From: a virus
Strand: one strand, 5' to 3'
DNA length: 64,000 nt
Virus record (IMG/VR): IMGVR_UViG_3300021479_000016
Location: 1-64,000 of that record
In this document: positions 1 through 6,713 of the stretch, piece by piece
Position numbering within the stretch: position 1 is the stretch's first letter
Layout of the letters: every line of letters begins with the position of its first letter
Made by a program: the position numbers and the translations under genes
Notes under the pieces: generated by a model
Databases searched by the model: none
The model's input: the letters and a program-made list of their open reading frames with translations, nothing else
What the model was told of the DNA's origin: nothing

Positions 1-411
1 CAGCATGATGCCCGACTTGGGGCTGATCTCGGCCTCTAGCTCTGGGGTCCATATCTCGGCAGGCAGCGCATAGTAGTGCTTCCAGATCCTGATTGGCCAC
101 TCCCGGCGCTCCTTGCTGGGTACCATCCGAGGTCCAGTACCCCATGGCATCTGTGCGCCGCTGGGATCAGGTGCGTAAGGGCCGTATTTCCACCACTTAT
201 CTTTGTGCTGGTCAGCCCTGAAGTCGCTGCGGCTGCGCTTGATCTCGATGTCGACCAGGCGCAGGTCGTTGCGCACTATCAGCAGGTCGGTCTCATACCC
301 CGTGAAGTACGAATTCGGCAGCAGCACGACGTGCTTGCGCGTAAACGCCTGCTCGAAGATAGCGCGCCCTATGCTGCGCTCGTTCCATTGCGACCCGGCG
401 ACTGCTGGCAT
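1..411 (-). CDS. PD-(D/E)XK nuclease-like protein, MmcB-like (3' end cut off)
   Basis: The frame starts with ATG at 411, directly after the stop of the upstream gene, and stays open to the window edge for 137 codons. Residues 39-58 hold a nuclease-like core: YETD at 39-42, a hydrophobic strand, then DIEIK at 54-58. A basic SRSDFRAD stretch follows at 60-67, and near residue 122 there is IRIWKHYY. This order (acidic residue, E-x-K, then a Lys/Ser-rich helix) is typical of PD-(D/E)XK folds and close to MmcB-type repair proteins found in phages and Proteobacteria. A role in phage DNA processing or repair is inferred. The C-terminus lies outside the window. Confidence 0.75.
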   Translation of the reverse strand, partial: MPAVAGSQWNERSIGRAIFEQAFTRKHVVLLPNSYFTGYETDLLIVRNDLRLVDIEIKRSRSDFRADQHKDKWWKYGPYAPDPSGAQMPWGTGPRMVPSKERREWPIRIWKHYYALPAEIWTPELEAEISPKSGIML

Positions 412-696
412 CTAGAACGTCCACAAATGCGTCGGGGGCGGCTCAGGTGCCTTCGGTGGTGGCGGGGCTACCTTTGGCGCCTCCGTCTCCAGCCCGTTGC
501 GCTTGAGCCTTGCCAGGAGGGCCTGCGCGTGCCCCTCGTCCTTGGCGTGCAGGAACGCCTCGGTAATCAACCCGGGGTTCTCTGGCATCTCCAGGATCTC
601 CATGAATACTGTCATCGCCCGTGGGGTCATGGCCTTGAACCGGGTAACGCCCTTATGCACCAGCCACTCGACGTCACGCATGCTTTGCATCGGCAT
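412..696 (-). CDS. Hypothetical protein with proline-rich tail
   Basis: A 94-residue protein with a mostly helical first 70 residues and a proline-rich C-terminus (VAPPPPKAPEPPPTH). No known domain is recognised. It overlaps the end of the upstream 51-residue gene by 23 bases, and the nuclease gene begins at the base after its stop. A second in-frame ATG at 690 is an equally possible start. The tail suggests a flexible linker or a protein-binding segment. Confidence 0.7.
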   Translation of the reverse strand: MPMQSMRDVEWLVHKGVTRFKAMTPRAMTVFMEILEMPENPGLITEAFLHAKDEGHAQALLARLKRNGLETEAPKVAPPPPKAPEPPPTHLWTF

Positions 697-829
697 CAGA
701 ATAAAATATGCGCCTTAGATTGTGCTCAAGTTCGTCTGCCAACCTCTGGTGGATCGCTCGCCAAAACTGCTCAAGTTCGCGCTGGTACCTTTCCGGGTTT
801 TCAGCGCTCACTAGCTTAATCAGCGGCAT
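674..829 (-). CDS. Small hypothetical protein (51 aa)
   Basis: A short frame with an ATG at 829 preceded by GAGGTGAAGC, a good ribosome-binding site. It overlaps the upstream gene by 14 bases and the downstream gene by 23 bases. The peptide is charged and probably helical (ENPERYQRELEQFWRAI near the N-terminus). The binding site and the tight packing with its neighbours support a real gene. The function is unknown. Confidence 0.6.
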   Translation of the reverse strand: MPLIKLVSAENPERYQRELEQFWRAIHQRLADELEHNLRRIFYSDADAKHA

Positions 830-1112
830 GCTTCACCTCGGCATCAGAAACGTAGCATGGAGATTGTGAGCCATTCTTCCCGGTGCAGCCGTTGCGCCAT
901 CCCTGCAGTTCGGCCTCCAACTCATGCACGCGAGTTTCTAGGCGATGAACCTGAAGGTTGCTAAATTCAGACTGCTCTAGTCCGGCGCAGTTGGGATGAT
1001 GAAAGATGCTGCCGTCCGGTTGAGCGGATTTCTGGCAGAAATAGCACGCCTTCAAGACTTCACCTCTCCGCTGTCCGTTGAGTCCATAAAAATGTGTTCC
1101 GTAGGCCAGCAT
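816..1112 (-). CDS. Hypothetical protein with zinc-knuckle-like motif and coiled coil
   Basis: Up to 98 residues. The pattern CYFCQK...FHHPNC near the N-terminus (Cys-x2-Cys-x11-His-x3-Cys) could bind zinc. A heptad-like LQVHRLETRVHELEAEL segment follows and should form a coiled coil. The ATG at 1112 would overlap the upstream gene by 61 bases. A TTG at 1055 sits behind GGAGAGGTGA and overlaps the upstream stop as TTGA, so it is the better start and gives a protein of about 79 residues. The function is unknown. Confidence 0.6.
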   Translation of the reverse strand: MLAYGTHFYGLNGQRRGEVLKACYFCQKSAQPDGSIFHHPNCAGLEQSEFSNLQVHRLETRVHELEAELQGWRNGCTGKNGSQSPCYVSDAEVKHAAD

Positions 1113-1288
1113 CGACCGTGGAGTGCGGAGCCTCCAAGGCGGATAATGTCGCGGGCTTCGTCCTCGGTTGCGTACCGGAGCGCTTTATTGGCGTCGGTTG
1201 TCCATCGAATGTTCACGTCCGACGCAAGCCATTTAGGCACCGGATGCCTATCGGCGTTCTCGATAAGCCACCCGGTCAGATTAGCCAT
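1052..1288 (-). CDS. Hypothetical protein (78 aa)
   Basis: The start is placed at ATG 1288, which overlaps the upstream stop (ATGGCTAA) and has GGAG nine bases before it. An in-frame ATG further upstream would need a long overlap. The protein has a helical DEARDIIR segment and no recognised domain. It is the third of a run of small overlapping genes whose products may act together or are simply co-translated. Confidence 0.6.
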   Translation of the reverse strand: MANLTGWLIENADRHPVPKWLASDVNIRWTTDANKALRYATEDEARDIIRLGGSALHGRCWPTEHIFMDSTDSGEVKS

Positions 1289-1580
1289 GTTCTGAGTCTC
1301 CATCGTTAGAATAGTACCGACGCCTCTCAATCCAGCCATCTCTTGGATGTCCCATGCCATCTGTCACCTTCAACCACGCCTGCCGGTTCCATATGCGGCC
1401 TACGATACTCTGACTGGTGCCGAACAGAACTGCCGCCTCATCCTGAGTTATTGTCCACCGGATGGAATACAGGTCCTTGATCTGCTGCTCACTAAGTATT
1501 GGTTTAGTGCGCCTCACAGGGACGCGGTCTGCCTTTATAGATAGCCCGAATCCCAGACCAACTATCGGCATATGAGCCAT
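1281..1580 (-). CDS. Helix-turn-helix protein
   Basis: A 99-residue protein. Residues about 28-72 (SEQQIKDLYSIRWTITQDEA, then AVLFGTSQSIVGRIWNR) read as a resolvase/transposase-type helix-turn-helix that tests for a following basic recognition helix. Such small HTH proteins occur in phages as DNA-binding accessories or as DNA-binding ends of homing enzymes. No catalytic domain is present. It starts with ATG directly after the stop of the SPFH gene, so the two are probably one transcript. A DNA-binding role is inferred. Confidence 0.65.
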   Translation of the reverse strand: MAHMPIVGLGFGLSIKADRVPVRRTKPILSEQQIKDLYSIRWTITQDEAAVLFGTSQSIVGRIWNRQAWLKVTDGMGHPRDGWIERRRYYSNDGDSEHG

Positions 1581-2423
1581 CTACTTCCCGATGTTGATGA
1601 ACGGCAGGGCGCCGCCATTCACATTAGGCAGCTTACCATCCCACTTGTCGACCGCCTGCCACTGCACCAGCGCCTGGCTATCGCGTAACGAATCAGACTT
1701 GAGCTTGATCGCCTTGGCTTCCGCCTCTGCCACGATCAGCTTGGACTGCGCCACGCCCTGCGCAGCGGCGATCTCCTTGTTAGCCTCTGCCGTAGACTGC
1801 GCGACCTCATTCTGGCGCTGCTCAGCCATCTGCGTGGCCTTGATCTTAGAGTTAATGGACGCAATAACGGGGTCCGGCAAAATCAGGTCGTCCACCAGGT
1901 ATACCTTCTCGACCACGATGCCGATGTCTGACACCTGCGCCTGCACGTACTGCTGCACGGCCTGCACCAGATCAGATTTACCCTTGCCGTAGATAGACTC
2001 GATAGGCAGCTTCGATGAGGTCTCGACGAACGCATCACGGACCATGTTATGGATGTAGGTGTCCGTGATCTCCTCGATGTTGCGCCGGTACTTCTGGAAG
2101 AGCACCGACACCTTGCCGGGCTGGATGTGGTACGTGATCCCGACATCGGCGGTGATAGACAGACCCTCGACTGACTGGAACTTGATCTGCTCCTTGTTGG
2201 CACCGGTCCACGTGTACGTCTGGGTGAACATCGGGAACAGGTACAGGTCCTGGTTGTAACCAACCCAGTACCGGCCGGGCGACAGCTCAGTGGCCTGCAC
2301 GCCCTTATTGGAGCCATACAGGTCGACCATGATACCAGCGTTGCCGACCGGCACTTTACTCAAGCATGCCGTCATAGACAGCGCCGCCGCGAGCACAGCA
2401 AAAGACTTCAGATAATTAATCAC
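1581..2423 (-). CDS. SPFH/Band 7 domain lipoprotein
   Basis: The 280-residue protein starts with GTG at 2423 behind AAGGAG. The first 20 residues are a signal peptide ending in LSMTAC, a fair lipobox with Cys20 as the lipidated residue. After it, PVGNAGIMVDLYG opens an SPFH (stomatin/prohibitin) domain that runs to about residue 190. An Ala/Glu/Gln-rich helix (QSTAEANKEIAAAQGVAQ, about 205-235) follows, as in prohibitin-like proteins. SPFH proteins form rings at membranes and often guard or recruit proteases. A role at the inner or outer membrane during infection is inferred. A second, shorter SPFH gene lies at 22115-22627. Confidence 0.85.
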   Translation of the reverse strand: MINYLKSFAVLAAALSMTACLSKVPVGNAGIMVDLYGSNKGVQATELSPGRYWVGYNQDLYLFPMFTQTYTWTGANKEQIKFQSVEGLSITADVGITYHIQPGKVSVLFQKYRRNIEEITDTYIHNMVRDAFVETSSKLPIESIYGKGKSDLVQAVQQYVQAQVSDIGIVVEKVYLVDDLILPDPVIASINSKIKATQMAEQRQNEVAQSTAEANKEIAAAQGVAQSKLIVAEAEAKAIKLKSDSLRDSQALVQWQAVDKWDGKLPNVNGGALPFINIGK

Positions 2424-2613
2424 GCAATGTCTCCTTCAGTTGTTTAATCAATCCACGAATCAGAAACTTCCAGCTCCACACCCCGTAGAGCACGAGCATC
2501 CCCACCCCTGCGAGCACCGCAACCGTGTCTGCCGCAGATATCAGAGCTGGCGCCAGAAACAGCAGCAGCACGATGCCGCTGATGATGTACGCCCACCACT
2601 TGAGCGCCTTCAT
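2416..2613 (-). CDS. Small membrane protein (65 aa)
   Basis: The ATG at 2613 overlaps the upstream RNA-ligase stop as ATGA. Two hydrophobic helices are visible, at about residues 5-23 (WAYIISGIVLLLFLAPALI) and 28-46, followed by a basic C-terminal segment with LIRGLIKQLKETLRD. It overlaps the SPFH gene by 8 bases, so co-translation with that membrane-associated protein is likely. It could anchor or assist the SPFH complex, but this is a guess from position only. Confidence 0.65.
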   Translation of the reverse strand: MKALKWWAYIISGIVLLLFLAPALISAADTVAVLAGVGMLVLYGVWSWKFLIRGLIKQLKETLRD

Positions 2614-3272
2614 TGCTGCACCGGCTTGGCGGCTTCTGCGGTCCACAAGCTCTTGGGCACGTCATCCCCCTCCAGCAAGATCTTGTAGTACTGCTTGCTC
2701 TGGCTGTGCCACACGACCACGCCCTCTGGGCGCATGTAACCAGGAGCTGCCCTACTGCCCATGTAGCGCAGCTCTCCCAGGTGCTTATAAATCTCGTCAG
2801 GCTGCACATATCCCAATAACGGCACTACGTGGCAGCACTCAGGGCGCTCCTGCTTGCCGTCGCCCCAGCGGTTCACATTGAACAGGCTAAAGCGCTTCTC
2901 AGGCAGACCGTACCCACGCTGAATGCCGTAACCCCACCACTCGCCGTAATGGTGCCCAGGGCCGAGGCGAGTCAGGGCACCGTAGTTATCGTACACCCAC
3001 TGCGCGAAGCCGTAATTGTCGTTCTTCGGTTTGATGTGCGACGGCGTGATAAACCTCTGCCGAGACTGCGCCAGCAAGTGATGCGGACCAATATCTGCGC
3101 CGTGCTGGTCAACCAACATCTCAGTGGCAATCACGTTCGGTTGCTCTTCGGTCATTGTGTCCGGCGTCGCAGGCACCCACACCACGGCGGCGTTCGTGCC
3201 GTCAAGCTTCTCGGTGAGCGCAACCTCCCGCCGGTAGCGCGGAATCTTTGGGAACTCCTGGAACTCTATCAC
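2610..3272 (-). CDS. RNA ligase / nucleotidyltransferase family protein
   Basis: A 220-residue protein with a GTG start that overlaps the upstream stop. It has the covalent nucleotidyltransferase motifs in order: TEKLDGTNA with Lys22 as the probable AMP-accepting lysine (motif I), GEWWGYG at about 107-113 (motif III), PEGVVVW (motif IV) and YYKILLE (motif V). Size and motif spacing fit the small RNA-ligase group seen in many phages. Such enzymes seal RNA ends by ATP-dependent adenylation. No polynucleotide kinase partner is seen in the window. Likely substrates are cleaved tRNAs or phage RNAs; this is inferred. Confidence 0.85.
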   Translation of the reverse strand: MIEFQEFPKIPRYRREVALTEKLDGTNAAVVWVPATPDTMTEEQPNVIATEMLVDQHGADIGPHHLLAQSRQRFITPSHIKPKNDNYGFAQWVYDNYGALTRLGPGHHYGEWWGYGIQRGYGLPEKRFSLFNVNRWGDGKQERPECCHVVPLLGYVQPDEIYKHLGELRYMGSRAAPGYMRPEGVVVWHSQSKQYYKILLEGDDVPKSLWTAEAAKPVQQ

Positions 3273-3475
3273 GTGTCATCCTCCTCTGAGTATTCAGCGT
3301 AGTTTGCTTGCACGATGGCGTCCCATTCGTTGTACGCCTTCTGCAGCGCCGCATGCGCATCACGCAGTTCGGCAGGCACCCCCTCCGGGTCAATCTGGGT
3401 CATCATATACTCAGTGCCCTCATAGTCCTGCTTAGCGCAAAACTCATTCCAAGTATACGGCACATACTTTGTCAT
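3269..3475 (-). CDS. Hypothetical acidic protein (68 aa)
   Basis: The ATG at 3475 forms an ATGA junction with the upstream gene, and its stop overlaps the GTG of the RNA-ligase gene. The chain is helical and ends in an acidic run (YAEYSEEDDT). No domain is recognised. Its coupling to the ligase suggests joint expression. Confidence 0.65.
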   Translation of the reverse strand: MTKYVPYTWNEFCAKQDYEGTEYMMTQIDPEGVPAELRDAHAALQKAYNEWDAIVQANYAEYSEEDDT

Positions 3476-3669
3476 GACACCCACCCAAGGATGGCGCCCA
3501 GGATGAACACCGGGATGCCAACAAGGCGCGCCACCAACATCGCTGTCACTGGACCCGACAACGAATGCACCACGGCTATGATGTTCAGCACCCAGCCAAT
3601 CACACCAGCAATGATAGCAAGCACGTACGCCGCACCGAATCCAAACCCAATACCTTGTAGAAATTTCAT
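3472..3669 (-). CDS. Small two-helix membrane protein (65 aa)
   Basis: Behind GAGGTGAAAGT the ATG at 3669 opens a strongly hydrophobic protein with two or three membrane helices, at about residues 9-32 and 40-62. Ribosome-binding site and composition make the start secure. No enzyme motif is present. It follows a promoter-like site at 3688-3698 and is the first gene of the group that leads to the RNA ligase and SPFH genes. The function is unknown. Confidence 0.7.
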   Translation of the reverse strand: MKFLQGIGFGFGAAYVLAIIAGVIGWVLNIIAVVHSLSGPVTAMLVARLVGIPVFILGAILGWVS

Positions 3670-3687
3670 ACTTTCACCTCGTCGTTG

Positions 3688-3698
3688 ATTGTATCACA
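3688..3698 (-). promoter_or_regulatory. Extended -10 promoter candidate
   Basis: Read leftward the site is TGTGATACAAT, a TGn-extended -10 with hexamer TACAAT at 3693-3688. No good -35 is seen 16-18 bases upstream. The distance to the ATG at 3669 leaves a leader of about 13-15 bases that includes the GAGGTGA binding site. It belongs to a family of similar sites in this window. Confidence 0.45.
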
Positions 3699-4092
3699 CC
3701 TTGATCTTCAGGTACGCGCACAGCTCCTTCCATGCCTCTGCGCAACCAAACGCTACCACGCACTTCCTGCCACACGCCTCAAGCCGTCGCATCACCTTCT
3801 CTTGCTCTGCGCTCACGTCGCTGCGCTTCCCGCCGTCCTTGCGGGATTTCTTCATCTCGATATGGAGCCCAGTGTGCGGAGGCATCGCGATAAAGCACTC
3901 GATGTCAGGGACACCAGCCTTGACGCCCTCCGCCTTGCGGCGAACGCCAGCAAGCATAGCGCGACGGCCACCGGTCGTGCCAGCATTCGGCACAGCGAAT
4001 AGATACTCTGATAGCGGCTCTCCAAGATGGCGTCTAAGGCTAGCCAGCCGCAGAAAAGAAACCTGTTCCGCGTGTTCAAGGTACTTACTCAC
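3694..4092 (-). CDS. VRR-NUC domain nuclease
   Basis: A 132-residue protein made up almost wholly of a VRR-NUC fold: GVPDIECFIAMPP at about 61-73 (catalytic Asp), LHIEMKK at about 76-82 (E-x-K), then a basic helix and SAEQEKVMRRLEACG with the conserved Gln, and KCVVAFG near the end. Stand-alone VRR-NUC proteins in phages are junction- or structure-specific nucleases. It lies in the replication arm, so a role in recombination or branch resolution is likely. Confidence 0.85.
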   Translation of the reverse strand: MSKYLEHAEQVSFLRLASLRRHLGEPLSEYLFAVPNAGTTGGRRAMLAGVRRKAEGVKAGVPDIECFIAMPPHTGLHIEMKKSRKDGGKRSDVSAEQEKVMRRLEACGRKCVVAFGCAEAWKELCAYLKIKV

Positions 4093-4381
4093 CCTTCTTC
4101 GCCACGCCTAACTTGTGACCGGCCTTGCCGAACAACGGGTGCGCATCGAAGCGCGCGGATGCATCCGGTGTCACCCCGTGGAACTTTACTCCCTCGCTCC
4201 ACATAGACGCCAGCACGGTATCGACCTCAGCCTGCGCCGGGGGCGGATCTATGTCACCGATCTCTTCCTTTAGCCACGGCTTGATTTCTGCCCCATCAGG
4301 GAGGATGCCGCACTCATTGAGAGCCGCAGTCGTGAACACGTAAATCTTAGTCAGCCGCTTTTGGCTCTGTATCCACGACAT
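4085..4381 (-). CDS. Hypothetical protein (98 aa)
   Basis: The ATG at 4381 lies 35 bases inside the end of the Ref-like gene in another frame, and the stop overlaps the VRR-NUC gene by 8 bases. The protein has a helical N-terminus and a basic end (FGKAGHKLGVAKKGE). No domain is recognised. Position between two nucleases suggests a recombination accessory, without direct evidence. Confidence 0.6.
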   Translation of the reverse strand: MSWIQSQKRLTKIYVFTTAALNECGILPDGAEIKPWLKEEIGDIDPPPAQAEVDTVLASMWSEGVKFHGVTPDASARFDAHPLFGKAGHKLGVAKKGE

Positions 4382-4718
4382 CTCGTTTGATCCTTGGTAC
4401 GCCTAACCACTTGTCTGTCTCGTCGAGCAGGTGCTCTTCACTGCCGAATGCGCCCTCGAACTCTGCCCGGCTGTTGGCGAAACTCGGGCCGTAGATCCTG
4501 GTCATCTCTGGGGTGGTGATGCTTCCGGCGCAGATGCCTCGGTGATGCCACGCGCAAAGGGGAATGGTGTGACGGTGACCAAGACGCCGCCCTCCTGCGG
4601 TGAGATGCTGGATTTCAGCATCCACGTAGGCGCCGTGCTGTATTCGACATACCACACACCCTGATCGGGCGAGGCGGTCCATGCGGTCCTTCTCTGCGGG
4701 GGTTGGAGATTTAGCCAT
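4347..4718 (-). CDS. ref: Ref-family recombination nuclease
   Basis: A 123-residue protein matching the phage P1 Ref family: SGCVVCRIQHG (zinc-type Cys-x2-Cys), EIQHLTAGGRRLGHRHTIPL (HNH-like core), then CAWHHRG and a C-terminal FEGAFGSEEHLLDET. P1 Ref is a RecA-dependent HNH endonuclease that cuts DNA within RecA filaments. It is separate from the other nucleases of this arm and may start recombination. There is no Shine-Dalgarno sequence before the ATG; instead a -10-like element ends seven bases upstream, which suggests a leaderless mRNA. Confidence 0.85.
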   Translation of the reverse strand: MAKSPTPAEKDRMDRLARSGCVVCRIQHGAYVDAEIQHLTAGGRRLGHRHTIPLCAWHHRGICAGSITTPEMTRIYGPSFANSRAEFEGAFGSEEHLLDETDKWLGVPRIKRDVVDTEPKAAD

Positions 4719-4725
4719 GACATCT

Positions 4726-4736
4726 ATGATACCACA
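4726..4736 (-). promoter_or_regulatory. Extended -10 promoter with leaderless start (ref)
   Basis: Read leftward: TGTGGTATCAT, with hexamer TATCAT at 4731-4726. Exactly seven bases separate it from the ATG at 4718, where transcription would normally begin. No ribosome-binding site fits in that space. The same 11-base string also occurs at 11198-11208 (plus) and 52075-52085 (minus). Confidence 0.45.
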
Positions 4737-5846
4737 CTAGATTTCCCAGGGCGCCGAGGTGCTGGTCTCCCGGTCCACGGTGAACGCATTCCGGTTGAGT
4801 ATGTGCTCTGGGATGTCCTCTGTCAGCCCACTGGCCGGGTAATGCTCGGCCAGCATGTAAAACGTCGGCTGCTGCGCGTATGCGTCCAGGTGGAACTGGT
4901 TGTGGTGCCGGTAGAAGCAGCCCGTGATCTCGCCCACCAGGCCACGCGTGCGTTGCTTGAGGATATGCAGCTGCATCTGCGTGATACTATGGTCCTGTCC
5001 GGCGACCGGCGGCCCACGACGAATGAAGAGCACGTTGAATGCAAGGTTCACCAGCTTCGAGCTGCCGCTGACGTTGTGCACGGTCGGTGGCGCCTCAGCA
5101 TCCATGGGCTTCTTCGGATGCGCGACGAGTATGATGTGCACCCCGGTGGTGATCGCGGAGGCTGTGAGCAGGCCAGCGAACTTGCGCTGCTCGTCGATGT
5201 CGTCCTCCTCGATGTCGAGCATCATCAGGCTGTCTAGAACAGCGTAATCCAGGCCGCCCTCTTGCTTTGCGAGGTCACGTACGGTCGCCAGGATCTTGCG
5301 GTGATCCGCAACTCCCACGATGCCCCAGAGCTTGATCTGCTCGCCAAAGGCCGCGAGAAACGCCGCGAGCTGGGTCTCTGACACCATTTCGACACCGGCA
5401 GCGGTCGACGCCAGCTCCACGAGGTAATCCTCGGGATCCGCTTCGAGAGTAGCCACGAATACTGACTTGCCTGCCTTGAGAAGGTGGCAGACCATCTGAC
5501 GAAGAAACGTCGTCTTGCCGGTCCCTGTATATCCCGAGAAAATCGTCCACTGCCCCTTGTAGAGACGTACAACATTGCCCTCCACGTCCAGTGGCACAGT
5601 GTCGTAATGCGCCCGTCTAGCTGAATAAGCATCGATCATCTCCTTCGGTGTTTGCTTGCCTGCGTCGAACAAGATCTTCTCGGGGCTGTCGTTCGCCCCG
5701 GCGGCCTGCGTGGTAACGAATATCTTGCCGTGCCGACGTGCCGCCGCGACCGCATCTATGGCGCGCTGCGATGCCTCGATCTCTGCCAGGTGCTTCTTCG
5801 CCGGTCCGCCAACGCTGATGCCAGCCATCTTCAGCTGGTCGGTCAT
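4737..5846 (-). CDS. Replicative DNA helicase, DnaB/KaiC-like
   Basis: The start is the ATG at 5846, which makes an ATGA junction with the primase-zinc-finger gene; a longer frame to 5987 would overlap that gene. The 369-residue protein has Walker A SGYTGTGKTTFL (104-115, Lys111), Walker B YAVLDSLMMLD (Asp205) and HIILVAHPKKP (about 237-247), as in DnaB, Twinkle and gp4-type RecA-fold helicases. The N-terminal 95 residues have no TOPRIM or zinc motif. It would unwind DNA 5'-3' at the fork. Order with the upstream gene suggests a split primase-helicase. Confidence 0.88.
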   Translation of the reverse strand: MTDQLKMAGISVGGPAKKHLAEIEASQRAIDAVAAARRHGKIFVTTQAAGANDSPEKILFDAGKQTPKEMIDAYSARRAHYDTVPLDVEGNVVRLYKGQWTIFSGYTGTGKTTFLRQMVCHLLKAGKSVFVATLEADPEDYLVELASTAAGVEMVSETQLAAFLAAFGEQIKLWGIVGVADHRKILATVRDLAKQEGGLDYAVLDSLMMLDIEEDDIDEQRKFAGLLTASAITTGVHIILVAHPKKPMDAEAPPTVHNVSGSSKLVNLAFNVLFIRRGPPVAGQDHSITQMQLHILKQRTRGLVGEITGCFYRHHNQFHLDAYAQQPTFYMLAEHYPASGLTEDIPEHILNRNAFTVDRETSTSAPWEI

Positions 5847-6280
5847 GTGTTCTCCACGTAGTCCAGGGCGGTCGCTATTCGCTCGCAGGCGACGTACAGC
5901 CTCTCTGTGAGGTCTGGGCCCAGCACCCTGCCTTCGGCCATGTCGGCGGCGACAACCGCCAGTAAGCTGCCCTCGCTCGACAGGCAACGCAACGCATCGA
6001 TTGCCGAGAACTTCACGGTCCCGAACTTGATCGGCTTGTCACCCGACCATTCCCGCTTGTCGGTCGGCGGGAACAGGTCCATCAGGCTGATACCTATGGC
6101 GCCGCAGACATCGTCGACGCTGCACCCCGCGAAGCAGTGCAGCAATACCACGCCGTCGTCGCCCTCCTTGATGGCTAAGGAGGGGCTGCGGTCCTCGTGC
6201 GCCGGGCAGCGGGCAATCCACTTGTTAGGCCCCGACTTTTTGATCTTATCGAAGCGCGTCAGTAGCTCGTCAATTTGCAT
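5843..6280 (-). CDS. Primase-type CHC2 zinc-finger protein
   Basis: A 145-residue protein that opens with a CHC2-type finger: Cys25-x2-His28 in ARCPAHEDRSPSL and Cys49-x3-Cys53 in HCFAGCS. In full primases this domain recognises the priming site and is followed by a TOPRIM catalytic core. Here the rest (54-145) is helical and has no TOPRIM motif. The gene is coupled to the helicase by ATGA. It may recruit a primase or deliver sequence recognition to the helicase. Ribosome-binding site GAGGG lies six bases before the ATG. Confidence 0.8.
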   Translation of the reverse strand: MQIDELLTRFDKIKKSGPNKWIARCPAHEDRSPSLAIKEGDDGVVLLHCFAGCSVDDVCGAIGISLMDLFPPTDKREWSGDKPIKFGTVKFSAIDALRCLSSEGSLLAVVAADMAEGRVLGPDLTERLYVACERIATALDYVENT

Positions 6281-6338
6281 ATGCAGCCCTCAGGTATGCC
6301 AAGGCACGCTCCAACCCCTCAATGCTACTCACAGCCAT
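6270..6338 (-). CDS. Possible 22-residue peptide between loader-like and primase genes
   Basis: An ATG at 6338 overlaps the stop of the upstream gene (ATGGCTGTGA) and lies behind AAGCAAGG. The frame ends 11 bases inside the primase-finger gene. The peptide is helical (VSSIEGLERALAYLRAAYA). It may exist only to keep ribosomes moving into the next gene. Evidence is limited to spacing and binding site. Confidence 0.35.
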   Translation of the reverse strand: MAVSSIEGLERALAYLRAAYAN

Positions 6339-6550
6339 CCTTGCTTCAGAGCCGCCCAGAACGTGGCAGGCGTCGGGGGCCACTTGGAGTACCTCTCCAC
6401 GTGCACCAGCGCCCTGTCGAAGTCTGCCCTGCTCATGCCCTGCAGGCCAGCCCACATGCCGTTGAATACGTCTGTGCCGTACTTAGCCCGGTGCACAGCC
6501 CAGATGCGCCGCAGCGCCTCGCCGACGTGTTGCTTGTCACTCTCATCCAT
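6329..6550 (-). CDS. Helicase-loader-like protein (putative)
   Basis: A 73-residue protein from ATG 6550; an ATG at 6589 would add 13 residues. Residues run HVGEALRRIWAVHRAKYG, then a helical centre and YSKWPPTPATFWAALKQGWL. The Pro-rich W/YPPxPxxFxxAL end resembles the C-terminal segment of phage helicase-loading and P-type replication proteins. It is the first gene of the leftward replication group, directly before the primase finger and helicase, which supports such a role. The start at 6550 has a -10-like TATCCT seven bases upstream and no Shine-Dalgarno. Confidence 0.55.
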   Translation of the reverse strand: MDESDKQHVGEALRRIWAVHRAKYGTDVFNGMWAGLQGMSRADFDRALVHVERYSKWPPTPATFWAALKQGWL

Positions 6551-6557
6551 GCCGCAA

Positions 6558-6568
6558 AGGATATCACA
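6558..6568 (-). promoter_or_regulatory. Extended -10 element before loader-like gene
   Basis: Leftward TGTGATATCCT, with hexamer TATCCT at 6563-6558 and a TGn extension. It stands seven bases before ATG 6550, the same spacing as at the ref gene. It would give a leaderless message. The hexamer is weaker than at the other sites. Confidence 0.3.
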
Positions 6569-6591
6569 CCCATCTACAGCAATTACCATTT

Positions 6592-6612
6592 CTTGTGAAA
6601 TTTAACACGATT
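6592..6612. repeat. 21-bp direct repeat, copy 1
   Basis: Perfect copy of the element at 6747-6767, in the same direction; it begins CTTGTGAAATT and ends AACACGATT. It is AT-rich against a GC-rich background and lies just upstream of the leftward start at 6589. A phage or host regulator could bind both copies and link the two divergent promoters. Confidence 0.7.
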
Positions 6613-6689
6613 TCGCACAAAATTTGACAGGGAAGGCAGTAAAGGCAAAAGACACAGGGGTATCCCCCTTTGGGAAGCAGACTAAGACT

Positions 6690-6713
6690 ATGACCCCCAC
6701 CCCCCACCCAAAA
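6690..6713 (-). other. G-rich 5' end of the leftward transcript
   Basis: Directly after the -10 of the leftward promoter the minus strand carries T5 followed by GGGTGGGGGGTGGGGG. Transcription should start in or next to this run, so the mRNA would begin with G tracts that could fold into a G-quadruplex or slow promoter escape. A short GGGGATACCCC hairpin follows at about 6657-6667. Confidence 0.4.

Noticed and set aside
6624-6652. TTGACA at 6624 (plus) as a third promoter
   Set aside because: No acceptable -10 lies 16-18 bases downstream.
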